Below are positions 1-5,650 of a DNA stretch of 6,713 nt, in pieces; within the stretch, counting starts at the first letter, position 1, and each line of letters starts with the position of its first letter. The position numbers were made by a program, and so were the translations under genes. The DNA comes from Bacteroidota bacterium (lineage in GTDB: Bacteria > Zhuqueibacterota > JdFR-76 > DREG01): the NCBI GenBank assembly GCA_030624545.1, contig JAUXJX010000111.1, positions 1-6,713 on the forward strand, given 5' to 3'. Below the pieces are notes generated by a model. That model had not been told where the DNA came from and made no database searches. It saw nothing but the letters and a program-made list of their open reading frames with translations.

Positions 1-237
1 ACCCGCTACCAGTTAATCAATTGCTATATGGGACGGATCCCCTTAATCAACTCAGGTGGAGCGTCCGGAGACGACGATTTCGGCCAGGCCGTCCGTACTG
101 CCGTGATCAACAAACGTGCCGGCGGTACGGGATTGATCTCCGGACGCAAGGCCTTCCAGCGGCCCATGGAAGAGGGCGTGAAGCTGCTCAATCTGATTCA
201 GGATGTATATCTGAGTGAGGAGATTACAGTAGCATAA
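1..237 (+). CDS. fbaB: Class I fructose-bisphosphate aldolase, FbaB/DhnA type (3' part only)
   Basis: This is the last 78 codons of an aldolase whose start lies left of the window. The frame is open from base 1 and ends at TAA 235-237. The enzyme interconverts fructose 1,6-bisphosphate with dihydroxyacetone phosphate and glyceraldehyde 3-phosphate in cytoplasmic glycolysis and gluconeogenesis, through a lysine Schiff base. The fragment matches the C-terminus of E. coli FbaB as I remember it: LINSGGAS, then [20 protein letters not shown], then [12 protein letters not shown], ending in ITVA (E. coli ends similarly in TIA). NSGG and GLISGRKAF are the phosphate-binding ends of the last two TIM-barrel strands. 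The Schiff-base lysine should lie upstream, outside the window. The family is about 350 residues, so roughly 270 are missing. A terminator follows 60 bases later, so this is the last gene of its transcript. Confidence 0.93.
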   Translation, partial: TRYQLINCYMGRIPLINSGGASGDDDFGQAVRTAVINKRAGGTGLISGRKAFQRPMEEGVKLLNLIQDVYLSEEITVA

Positions 238-300
238 GAACGAAGCAACAACCTCGCGCTGGTTCTGAACCTGTGGGCGAGTTATGCAGGATGTTACAGA

Positions 301-334
301 GGCTGCTCAATGAATGGGCAGCCTTTTTTGTTTT
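301..334 (+). terminator. Intrinsic terminator after the aldolase gene
   Basis: GGCTGCTC (301-308) pairs with GGGCAGCC (316-323) over 8 bp with one G-U pair, around a 7-base loop. It is followed directly by TTTTTTGTTTT (324-334). On the opposite strand the hairpin has no T-tract after it, so it should stop mainly + strand transcription. It lies only 15 bases past the stop of the convergent receptor gene, and no separate intrinsic terminator for that gene is visible. Confidence 0.9.
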
Positions 335-349
335 AGGGAATTGTTCGTC

Positions 350-2497
350 TCAAAACCCAAACCCTACCTTTGTACGGTATTCACGACCGGGCACAGGATA
401 GCCCTCTATTATATGAAGCTGCTCGTCAAAGACATTTCGCAGTTCAAATTGGATCTTCAGAGTTCCGCCAACAATAGCCTGTTTCCAGGATGCACCCATA
501 TTTGTTATGCTATAGGAATCCAAGGAACTCGAGTTGTCCGCTGAGCTGTACCGCTTGCCAACCGAGCGGTAGGACCCGTGAATTTCAAATACCCCGATGT
601 CCAGATTCAAATTCAAATCAAATTGATGTTTCGGCCGATAGATGAGTTGATTGCCGTTGGCACCGTCGACCGCGTCAAGGTAATTATAGTCGGTCTCGAA
701 ATGAAGCAGATCTCCTAAACCATCAAATGACATTTTTGCTTCCACTCCGGATACATTTGCGTTCTGAACATTTTGGGGACTCCAAATGCCATCTTCCCTC
801 GGTCCCCAAATAATGAGATTATCCAGATCAGTGTCAAAATAATTGAGCTCAAATCCCCAAAATCCAACCGTTTTGAAATTAAGCTCAGCACCAATGTCAA
901 AACCGAATCCCTTTTCCGGAGCCAAATCCGGATTTCCGACGGTGAAAGGGCCGGCCGGCCAGTACAGATCATTAAAAGACGGAACGCGATAGGATCGCCC
1001 CCAATTGCCGCGCAAAATCATCTGAAAGCTCGTAACATGGTTGAATAGGAATCCCATCTTGGGGCTGAACTGCAGATCCAAATCAGAATATTTGTCTACT
1101 CTGAATGCGGGTATTAGTCTCAAGTGTGAGCTGGACCATAATCTCTCCAACGAAATCTTAATTTGATCCTGCAGATAAACGCTGTTGATTGTCCGTTTGT
1201 GAGAGGAGATGTCGGTGCTGTTGATATCGTCTTCGCGAAACTCATAACCGCCGGTCATCTCGTTGGCGGAAGCCAATCGCCAGGTAGATTGCAGATTGAA
1301 TCCGTAAGCATCGTTCCTATGCTTGCTCTGAATCGGGAAAAATGCACCGGGATCGTCAAAGTTTTGTTTGAATTTGTACACAAAAGCCTGGGCCTGAAGT
1401 CTGCCATGAGAGCCCAGTTTTTGATTATAATTCAGATTATATTTCCACGATCTGTCTTTCTGTATCGCTGTTTCGGAAGCAAAGCTTAGCGGCCCCGGAA
1501 CACCCCGATCCGCATCATGAAATTGAAAATATCCGGCAATTGATGCGGTTGGTCGGGCAGCATATTCGAGTTTCAGGAATGTGTCGTTCATCTTTAAACC
1601 GTTATTTGTTCGAATTGCCCTTTCGCCGGGAGAATCCTCAAATTCGTAATCCCCGTCGCTTTCGATATTGTTATATGCGACGAAATATCTGAGTGCTCCT
1701 ACTTCCAGCCCGAAATTAACATCTAGCGTGCGAGAGCCAAAAGAGGCTATTGTCGAGCTCACCAGACCGGACAACGCTCTTTTGCCGGCGAAGGAGCGAG
1801 TGATCAGATTTATCACACCTCCGACCGCATCCGATCCGTAGAGTGCGGAATGCCCCCCTCTGATGACCTCAAGACGCTCAATGGCATGGAGTGGAATATC
1901 CCCCAGATCCGGAGCCGTGCCCTGGGCAAGATTTAGACGCTGTCCATCCAAGAGCACCAATACCTGGTTTTCACTTGCCCCTCGAATGGAAGCCGTTTTG
2001 AGAGAACCCACATGTCCATAGTTCTTGGCAAATAATCCTGTGGCGTTCTCCAGGATCTCGCCCAGATTTTGAGATCCCGTTTGTTCGATAGCAGACCGCG
2101 AAATAATTTGCGACGCCACGCTCACCTCGGACTGCAGCTCATTTTCTCGGGTTGCCGTCACCAGCACCTCACCAGATCTAACGGCCCGGGCTTTAAGTCG
2201 AAGATTCACGGTCATGCTCTGTCCGGCTTGAATTTTAATTTCCTTTTTTTCAATTCCATATCCTATCCGGCTCACCTGGATGATGTATTGGCCGGCGGGA
2301 ACATGTCGAATCACAAAGAAGCCGTTGTTATCAGCGGCAGCACCAAAGCGCATTCCCTCCAGAACCACGTTGGCGTCGGGCAGCGCGATTGAGGAATGAA
2401 AGTCTGTAATGTAGCCGGAAATTTCACTGGGCTGTGAAAAAACAATCGCCGGCATGAAAAGAAACAAGAATGTAATGACCAGCCTTGTATTGCGCAT
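350..2497 (-). CDS. btuB: TonB-dependent outer-membrane receptor, BtuB-like vitamin B12 (cobalamin) transporter
   Basis: This outer-membrane receptor takes up substrate using energy from TonB-ExbBD. It has 715 residues. Residues 1-21 are a signal peptide with a hydrophobic core (LVITFLFLFMPAIVF) and probable cleavage before QP. Residues about 24-102 form a carboxypeptidase-regulatory-like beta-sandwich domain (SGYITD, then PDANVVLEG, then VPAGQYIIQVSRIGY). A TonB-box-like stretch, GEVLVTATR, is at 109-117. The plug spans about 120-235, with IRGASENQVLVLLDG at 171-185 and VIRGGHSALYGSDAVGGVIN at 211-230. The rest is a beta-barrel ending in the terminal phenylalanine typical of outer-membrane proteins. 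The start has a good Shine-Dalgarno, GGGAGG, 4 bases upstream. Substrate assignment rests mainly on the cobalamin riboswitch in the leader; receptor sequence alone would not fix it. It is longer than E. coli BtuB (about 614 residues) because of the extra N-terminal domain. No btuCDF genes are in the window. A corrinoid other than B12 is possible. Confidence 0.88.
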   Translation of the reverse strand: MRNTRLVITFLFLFMPAIVFSQPSEISGYITDFHSSIALPDANVVLEGMRFGAAADNNGFFVIRHVPAGQYIIQVSRIGYGIEKKEIKIQAGQSMTVNLRLKARAVRSGEVLVTATRENELQSEVSVASQIISRSAIEQTGSQNLGEILENATGLFAKNYGHVGSLKTASIRGASENQVLVLLDGQRLNLAQGTAPDLGDIPLHAIERLEVIRGGHSALYGSDAVGGVINLITRSFAGKRALSGLVSSTIASFGSRTLDVNFGLEVGALRYFVAYNNIESDGDYEFEDSPGERAIRTNNGLKMNDTFLKLEYAARPTASIAGYFQFHDADRGVPGPLSFASETAIQKDRSWKYNLNYNQKLGSHGRLQAQAFVYKFKQNFDDPGAFFPIQSKHRNDAYGFNLQSTWRLASANEMTGGYEFREDDINSTDISSHKRTINSVYLQDQIKISLERLWSSSHLRLIPAFRVDKYSDLDLQFSPKMGFLFNHVTSFQMILRGNWGRSYRVPSFNDLYWPAGPFTVGNPDLAPEKGFGFDIGAELNFKTVGFWGFELNYFDTDLDNLIIWGPREDGIWSPQNVQNANVSGVEAKMSFDGLGDLLHFETDYNYLDAVDGANGNQLIYRPKHQFDLNLNLDIGVFEIHGSYRSVGKRYSSADNSSSLDSYSITNMGASWKQAIVGGTLKIQFELRNVFDEQLHIIEGYPVPGREYRTKVGFGF

Positions 2498-2550
2498 GGG
2501 GCCTCCCGCGTCAGATATTTCGGTTAATTCTTTTCGGTGTTTCCAGCCTG

Positions 2551-2566
2551 CCCGCCGTCAGGCGGG
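2551..2566. repeat. Short palindrome, GTCA-loop copy 1
   Basis: CCCGCC (2551-2556) and GGCGGG (2561-2566) are perfect inverted arms around GTCA. With the preceding CCTG, the site reads CCTGCCCGCCGTCAGGCGGG. It resembles the element at 3283-3303 and lies in the receptor leader between the attenuator terminator and the start codon, so it would form a 6-bp hairpin in the 5' UTR about 50 bases before the start. It looks like a member of a small dispersed palindromic family. There is no T-tract on either strand, so it is not a terminator. Confidence 0.55.
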
Positions 2567-2591
2567 TGTTGTTCGGCGTTCAATTCGATCC

Positions 2592-2631
2592 AAAAAAAAT
2601 CCCCAACCTCCGAGATCTGGAAGTTGGGGAT
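2592..2631 (-). terminator. Attenuator terminator in the B12 riboswitch leader
   Basis: Read on the - strand, ATCCCCAAC (2631-2623) pairs with GTTGGGGAT (2607-2599). One mismatch and three further pairs (TCC with GGA) extend it around a 7-base loop, and eight T residues follow (2599-2592). It lies about 45 bases downstream of the closing stem of the cobalamin riboswitch and about 95 bases upstream of the receptor start codon. That is where the expression platform of a transcription-terminating riboswitch belongs. When cobalamin is bound, this hairpin is expected to form and stop transcription before btuB. Confidence 0.9.
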
Positions 2632-2675
2632 CTGAAATCTCCAAATTACTGCTTACCCTTCCCTCGAAGGAACTC

Positions 2676-2875
2676 CATGGGCAGGTCTCCTGGCTCGCAG
2701 CATCAGTCCTACTGCCTCACCTTCCCATCCCGGTCTCCCGGGACAGTGGCTCAATTGAGGCGTTCGTAGCTGCTCACAGTTGCGGGGCAGCGCCGGATTC
2801 TCACCGGCTTCCTGTTCCGGCCGGATTACGTTTGCTTGCCTCCTTCAGGAGGCAGCCTCGGCCGGAATACCCATG
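2676..2875 (-). promoter_or_regulatory. Cobalamin (adenosylcobalamin class) riboswitch aptamer
   Basis: Read on the - strand, the region carries the conserved blocks of cobalamin riboswitches. The core block GCCGGTGAGAATCCGGCGCT, then GCCCCGCAACTGTGA, covers about 2813-2778. A second block, GCCACTGTCCCGGGA, is at about 2750-2736, then GGGAAGGTGAGGC, and the terminal B12 box GCCAGGAGACCTGCCC at 2694-2679. The ends pair: CATGGG (2875-2870) with CCCATG (2681-2676) gives closing stem P1. TTCCGGCC (2867-2860) pairs with GGCCGGAA (2823-2816) as the next stem, enclosing a side hairpin at 2854-2837. A promoter lies just upstream and an intrinsic terminator just downstream, then a TonB-dependent receptor. 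The expected behaviour is B12-repressed receptor expression. Confidence 0.95.
2837..2854. repeat. Perfect hairpin in the riboswitch side arm
   Basis: TGCCTCCT (2837-2844) and AGGAGGCA (2847-2854) are an 8-base inverted repeat with only two bases between, so the outer 7 pairs would form around a 4-base loop. It sits in the variable arm enclosed by the TTCCGGCC/GGCCGGAA stem of the cobalamin riboswitch, a place where length and sequence vary freely. With its left flank it reads GCTTGCCT then CCTTCAGG, close to the GCTTGCCT-ACCGTCAGG of the intergenic palindrome at 3283-3303. Confidence 0.55.
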
Positions 2876-2895
2876 TCCCTATGATTTTCTGTTCT

Positions 2896-2924
2896 AATAT
2901 ATATTGATTTGCAAAATATGTCAA
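2896..2924 (-). promoter_or_regulatory. Sigma-70-type promoter for the riboswitch-btuB transcript
   Basis: On the - strand the -35 box is TTGACA (2924-2919, perfect consensus) and the -10 box is TATATT (2901-2896, 5 of 6), separated by exactly 17 bases. The predicted start is near 2889, about 14 bases ahead of the first pair of riboswitch stem P1 at 2875. Position, spacing and strand all fit transcription of the B12-controlled leader. Confidence 0.85.
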
Positions 2925-3354
2925 GAGGTAATTTCGGGCGAAAAACCCTTCGCGAATATCCAACAGGAGTTTCGATACGCAAATTTTATATTGCGTCAAG
3001 AAATGAATGGTGTTATCCTATTTCACGTCTGTGAGGGAACAATATGGAAAGTGAGAACTTCATAATGACACCAAAGCTCCAGGCCATATGTTGGGATGCC
3101 AGGATCGTTCTGCAAAATGAAGGTCTTGTATTGCCGAAACAAACTTTGGATTTGGAAGGATGTTTCATATGTCGAACCTATTCACCAAATTGAAACCCTT
3201 TGTCAGGATTTTTCAAACCAAGATCGGATTGACTGCAAAAATCGAATTTATTATTGTTCTTCTCAATCCTTTGCGTTCTTTGCTTGCCTACCGTCAGGCA
3301 GGCGCCTTTGCGTGAGTGAATTATTCAAGTTAAATCCGAAAGGAGGCAAGTTCA
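2925..3354. other. 430-base region without a recognised gene, between divergent transcription units
   Basis: The region separates the btuB promoter (leftward) from the TerB-like gene (rightward). It contains an inverted repeat ACGCAA (2977-2982) with TTGCGT (2991-2996) spaced by 8 bases. A weak promoter-like pair on the + strand, TTGCGT (2991-2996) and TATCCT (3014-3019) with a 17-base spacer, overlaps it. A 49-codon frame at 3044-3193 has a modest GAGGGAAC upstream but no family I recognise. A CTTTGCG-type repeat at 3268-3312 is interrupted by a palindrome. The longer frame at 3096-3395 runs across the ribosome-binding site and start of the next gene and is not convincing. The + strand promoter for the downstream operon presumably lies here, but I cannot fix it. 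Confidence 0.5.
3268..3312. repeat. CTTTGCG repeat interrupted by a GTCAGG palindrome (copy 2)
   Basis: CCTTTGCG (3268-3275) is followed by TTCTTTGC (3276-3283), then the palindrome TTGCCTACCGTCAGGCAGG (3284-3302), then CGCCTTTGCG (3303-3312). Palindrome arms TGCCT (3285-3289) and AGGCA (3296-3300) pair around ACCGTC and extend by two more pairs (one G-U) to 3283-3302. If the palindrome is removed, the flanks read as near-continuous CTTTGCG units, which suggests a small element inserted in a pre-existing short repeat. It ends about 50 bases before the TerB-like gene. Confidence 0.6.
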
Positions 3355-3810
3355 ATGCTCGATCTGATAAAGAGAGTATTCGCCAAGAAAGATGAAGCGG
3401 CCCAGGAAGAGTCTGAAGAGGTTCAAACCCACGATGTTAGAATTGCGGCCTGCGCGCTTTTTCTCGAGATGGCAAATATCGATGGTGAGTTCAGCGACTC
3501 AGAGCTTGAGGAAATTGTGTCCATTCTAAAAGATGAGTATAACCTCTCCGAAGAGCATGCCATCGAGATAACCCAGCAAGCGAGTAAGGAACTGGAAGAG
3601 AGCCTGGATCTTTGGTCCTTCACAAATATGATCAACAAGAATTATTCAGAGGAAGAAAAGATCCGTGTGGTGGAATTGCTGTGGCGAATCGTATATGTGG
3701 ATGGAAAACTGGACAGCCACGAAGATTATCTCGTGCGGAAACTTGCACGCCTGTTGCGCTTAAGCCATACAAAGCTGATCGAGGCGAAACTAAGAGTTTT
3801 GCATGAATGA
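3355..3810 (+). CDS. TerB-like (tellurite-resistance TerB / DjlA-like fold) protein
   Basis: This is a 151-residue cytoplasmic, acidic, all-helical protein with no signal peptide or membrane segment. Two related TerB-type helical units are visible. AACALFLEMANIDGEFSDSE (31-50) continues into LEEI, and LLWRIVYVDGKLDSHEDYL (108-126) continues into the helix RKLARLLRL. Each has a hydrophobic helix followed by an acidic loop (IDGEFSDSE and VDGKLDSHED), the signature that binds metal in TerB-family domains. Residues 1-27 are charged and probably flexible. The start is secure: AAAGGAGG lies 8 bases upstream of the ATG. Its last 8 bases overlap the start of the ADP-ribosylglycohydrolase gene, so the two are probably co-translated. 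TerB domains occur in stress and phage-defence ter clusters, but single copies like this one are widespread and mostly uncharacterised. No terC, terD or terZ is nearby, so real tellurite resistance should not be assumed. Confidence 0.85.
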   Translation: MLDLIKRVFAKKDEAAQEESEEVQTHDVRIAACALFLEMANIDGEFSDSELEEIVSILKDEYNLSEEHAIEITQQASKELEESLDLWSFTNMINKNYSEEEKIRVVELLWRIVYVDGKLDSHEDYLVRKLARLLRLSHTKLIEAKLRVLHE

Positions 3811-4756
3811 ACCGGCCTCAAAAAAGCGAACAAGCGCGGTTACATTGGCTATGAATGAAGAAAGGCTGAAGCGAGCCCGGCTATCTTTAGGTGGCCTCTC
3901 CATCGGCGACGCCTTCGGTGAAAAGTTCTTCGACTATGGTGGTTCCGCAGGACCGGGTTCCAGACCGCCCAGTTCCCTTCCTCCAGTTCCCTGGAATTAT
4001 ACGGATGACACGGAAATGTCTTTGTCCATTTTCTCAATACTGCGCCAATTTGGAGAAATTAACCAAGATCAACTGGCGCTTAGCTTTGCAGAACATTATG
4101 ATCCTGGCCGGGGTTATGGCTATGGCATGAAGATCCTGCTGACCGGTATCAGGAATGGAGAACGCTGGCAGGAAGCAGCACCGGCATTGTTCGGTGGCCA
4201 TGGCTCTTACGGCAATGGCGGTGCCATGCGCATCGCGCCGCTTGGCGGATTTTTCGCTAATGACATGGACCGCGTGACAAGACAAGCGCAGTTGGCCACT
4301 GAAGCGACACACTCCCACCCGGAAGCAAGCGCCGGCGCCATTGCCGTTGCGGTCGCCGCAGCCTATGCCTGGCGACTGCAGGAGGAAGGCGAAAAACCCA
4401 TGCGAACGGAGTTCATTGATATGGTGGTTGCGAATATACCGGCTAGCGCTGTTCGAGATGGCTGCATGAAAGTCCGGGAGTTGGCAGACACAGATGTGGA
4501 GAGTGTGGCGGCAACGGTGGGAAGCGGCTATCGGATAACCGCGCAGGATACGGTGCCTTTCGTGATATGGTGCGCAGCCGGATGGCTCGACAATTTCACC
4601 GAGGCCCTCTCGCAAACCGTAAGGGGCGGCGGTGACCTTGACACGACTTGTGCCATGGTCGGCGGTATTGTTGCCCTCTACGTAGGTGAAGATGGCATCC
4701 CAATACAGTGGCTGAAGAATCGCGAGCCCCTGCCCGGCTGGCCGTTTGGTGAGTAA
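3803..4756 (+). CDS. ADP-ribosylglycohydrolase (ARH/DraG family)
   Basis: This 317-residue protein of the all-helical, binuclear-magnesium ADP-ribosylglycohydrolase family removes ADP-ribose from modified proteins or related substrates in the cytoplasm. Family motifs in order: GLSIGDAFGE (31-40), the metal-binding YTDDTEM (66-72), YGNGGAMRIAPLGGF (136-150), TEATHSHPEASAGA (167-179) and the second metal motif GGGDLDTTCAMVGGIVALY (275-293), with D278, D280 and T281 as likely ligands. All expected acidic residues are present, so it should be active. The more usual form of the last motif is GGDTDT; here one residue is leucine. The ATG at 3803 overlaps the stop of the TerB-like gene and lacks a strong ribosome-binding site, which suits translational coupling. 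ATG 3851 (MNEERLKRARLSLGG) is an alternative start closer to the conserved domain. The target (protein arginine or serine, ADP-ribosylated nucleic acid, or a small metabolite) cannot be read from sequence. Confidence 0.9.
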   Translation: MNEPASKKRTSAVTLAMNEERLKRARLSLGGLSIGDAFGEKFFDYGGSAGPGSRPPSSLPPVPWNYTDDTEMSLSIFSILRQFGEINQDQLALSFAEHYDPGRGYGYGMKILLTGIRNGERWQEAAPALFGGHGSYGNGGAMRIAPLGGFFANDMDRVTRQAQLATEATHSHPEASAGAIAVAVAAAYAWRLQEEGEKPMRTEFIDMVVANIPASAVRDGCMKVRELADTDVESVAATVGSGYRITAQDTVPFVIWCAAGWLDNFTEALSQTVRGGGDLDTTCAMVGGIVALYVGEDGIPIQWLKNREPLPGWPFGE

Positions 4757-4915
4757 TCGGTACTGCTGACGCAGAAAATCCGACGAAAATCTCAACCTCT
4801 GATTTTCCCTGTTTCCGTTTGGAATAAATCCCACTCCATAAAGTTTTGACAGATTGTTGACGTTATAAATTATGGTTCATTTAAGTGCAGCAATTTGGTG
4901 TAATGGGAGCAAATG

Positions 4916-5272
4916 ATGAAAAAAGTCCTCTATATCGCTTTCTGTCTTGCCGGAATGAGCATTCTATCCTGCTTCTGGAGTTCCAATGCAGTCAAGCTTG
5001 GCGAAAACCGGTTGACCATCGATCTGCTATCGCGCGGCAAGCAATTGAATATCCAGGCAAGCGTGTACATCAATGCAAAATTTATCGGTATGACCAGTCC
5101 CCAGGGCGACCTGGCCATAAAGCTTGCGCCCGGTGAGTATTCAATCCGCATTGCCAGAGAAGGATTCGAGTCCTGGGAAGAATCGATTCTGATCGTCGGC
5201 AAGGGATATGCGCAGTCCCTCTACCCGGACATGAAAAAAGTCGCGACAAATTGGTCTGCTGAAAACCGATAG
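4916..5272 (+). CDS. Small PEGA-domain lipoprotein
   Basis: The protein has 118 residues if started at ATG 4916, or 119 from the adjacent ATG 4913. I prefer 4916 because the Shine-Dalgarno GGGAG (4905-4909) is then 6 bases away instead of 3. The N-terminus is a lipoprotein-type signal: KK, then VLYIAFCLAGMSI, then the lipobox-like ILSC, with the acylated cysteine at residue 19 (20 in the longer form). The mature part holds one PEGA-type beta domain, roughly residues 47-95: SVYINAKFIGMTSPQGDLAI, then LAPGEYSIRIAREGFESWEE. PEGA domains are surface or periplasmic beta modules thought to bind cell wall or protein partners. It is probably anchored in a membrane facing the periplasm. It stands alone, with 156 bases to the hydrolase upstream and about 190 bases downstream. 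No function is known for such short single-PEGA lipoproteins. Confidence 0.8.
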   Translation: MKKVLYIAFCLAGMSILSCFWSSNAVKLGENRLTIDLLSRGKQLNIQASVYINAKFIGMTSPQGDLAIKLAPGEYSIRIAREGFESWEESILIVGKGYAQSLYPDMKKVATNWSAENR

Positions 5273-5461
5273 GGAACTAAATCCCGCTAGGAACAAAGCC
5301 AACGAACCTCAGCAAAATCTATTGCTAATTTCGGGCCGGCAAGCTATCTTCCTGTAGGCCTTCCGGCATAAAGAATGTACTGGAATCTAGCATATCCCAT
5401 TCTTAAATTTATTAACAAAGGGTTATAACCAATCCGGGAAAGATAAGGCGGGCCAAAAATA

Positions 5462-5650
5462 ATGATTCAAATAGTTGCAAAAAAAAGAAGCCTGAATGAT
5501 CCGAATTCAACAAAGGATGAATTGGCTTATTGGCTGAGTAAATCTCCGGAGGAGCGCATAGCGGCAGTCGAACATCTGCGCAACCAATTTCATGGAAGTA
5601 CAGGCAGACTTCAAAGAGTTGCTCGCGTTATTCAACGCCCACAACGTTGA
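5462..5650 (+). CDS. Small hypothetical protein paired with a nucleotidyltransferase (possible antitoxin or partner)
   Basis: This is a 62-residue basic protein with no membrane segment. Its visible pattern is KKRSLNDPNS, DELAYWLSKSPEERIAAVEH and LRNQFHGSTGRLQRVARVIQ. I recognise this as a recurrent small protein (LAYWLSKSPEERI.AVE.LR.Q, then RLQR..R) encoded directly upstream of nucleotidyltransferases in many bacterial genomes. That is memory, not a search. The last 59 bases overlap the nucleotidyltransferase gene in another frame, which implies translational coupling. The ribosome-binding site is weak: only AAGG about 14 bases upstream. By analogy with MNT/HEPN-type pairs it could be the regulator or the target of the enzyme, but its fold is not obviously HEPN and its role is unknown. 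Confidence 0.75.
   Translation: MIQIVAKKRSLNDPNSTKDELAYWLSKSPEERIAAVEHLRNQFHGSTGRLQRVARVIQRPQR

Noticed and set aside
1163..1489. 108-codon + strand frame inside the receptor gene
   Set aside because: It is antisense to the beta-barrel coding region of btuB, with no ribosome-binding site and no recognisable product.
2454..2897. 147-codon open frame on the + strand
   Set aside because: It covers the btuB start, the attenuator terminator and the whole cobalamin riboswitch on the opposite strand. Structured RNA explains the sequence.
3268..3312. CRISPR-like repeat array
   Set aside because: The units are 7-8 bases, adjacent and without spacers of regular length, and no cas genes are present.
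3096..3395. 99-codon + strand frame before the TerB-like gene
   Set aside because: It crosses the palindromic repeat and the strong ribosome-binding site and runs into the TerB-like gene in another frame. No start signal or family is seen.
3355..3810. Tellurite-resistance operon
   Set aside because: Only a TerB-like protein is present. No terC, terD or terZ partner is in the window, so the name would overstate the function.
4784..4807. GAAAATC/GATTTTC hairpin after the ADP-ribosylglycohydrolase gene as a terminator
   Set aside because: The stem is AT-rich and is not followed by a T-tract, so intrinsic termination is unlikely.
4034..4834. 266-codon open frame on the - strand
   Set aside because: It lies antisense over most of the ADP-ribosylglycohydrolase gene, whose family motifs are unmistakable. 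Its product has no recognisable domain and is rich in R, H and C, as expected for a shadow frame.
4846..4876. TTGACA with TATAAA or TATGGT as promoter of the PEGA lipoprotein
   Set aside because: The spacers are 12 and 19 bases, neither close to 17. A promoter is likely in this gap but cannot be assigned.
5371..5404. AAGAATG/CATTCTT inverted repeat before the nucleotidyltransferase pair
   Set aside because: Seven bases with a 20-base spacer in AT-rich DNA is not distinguishable from chance and shows no link to a promoter.
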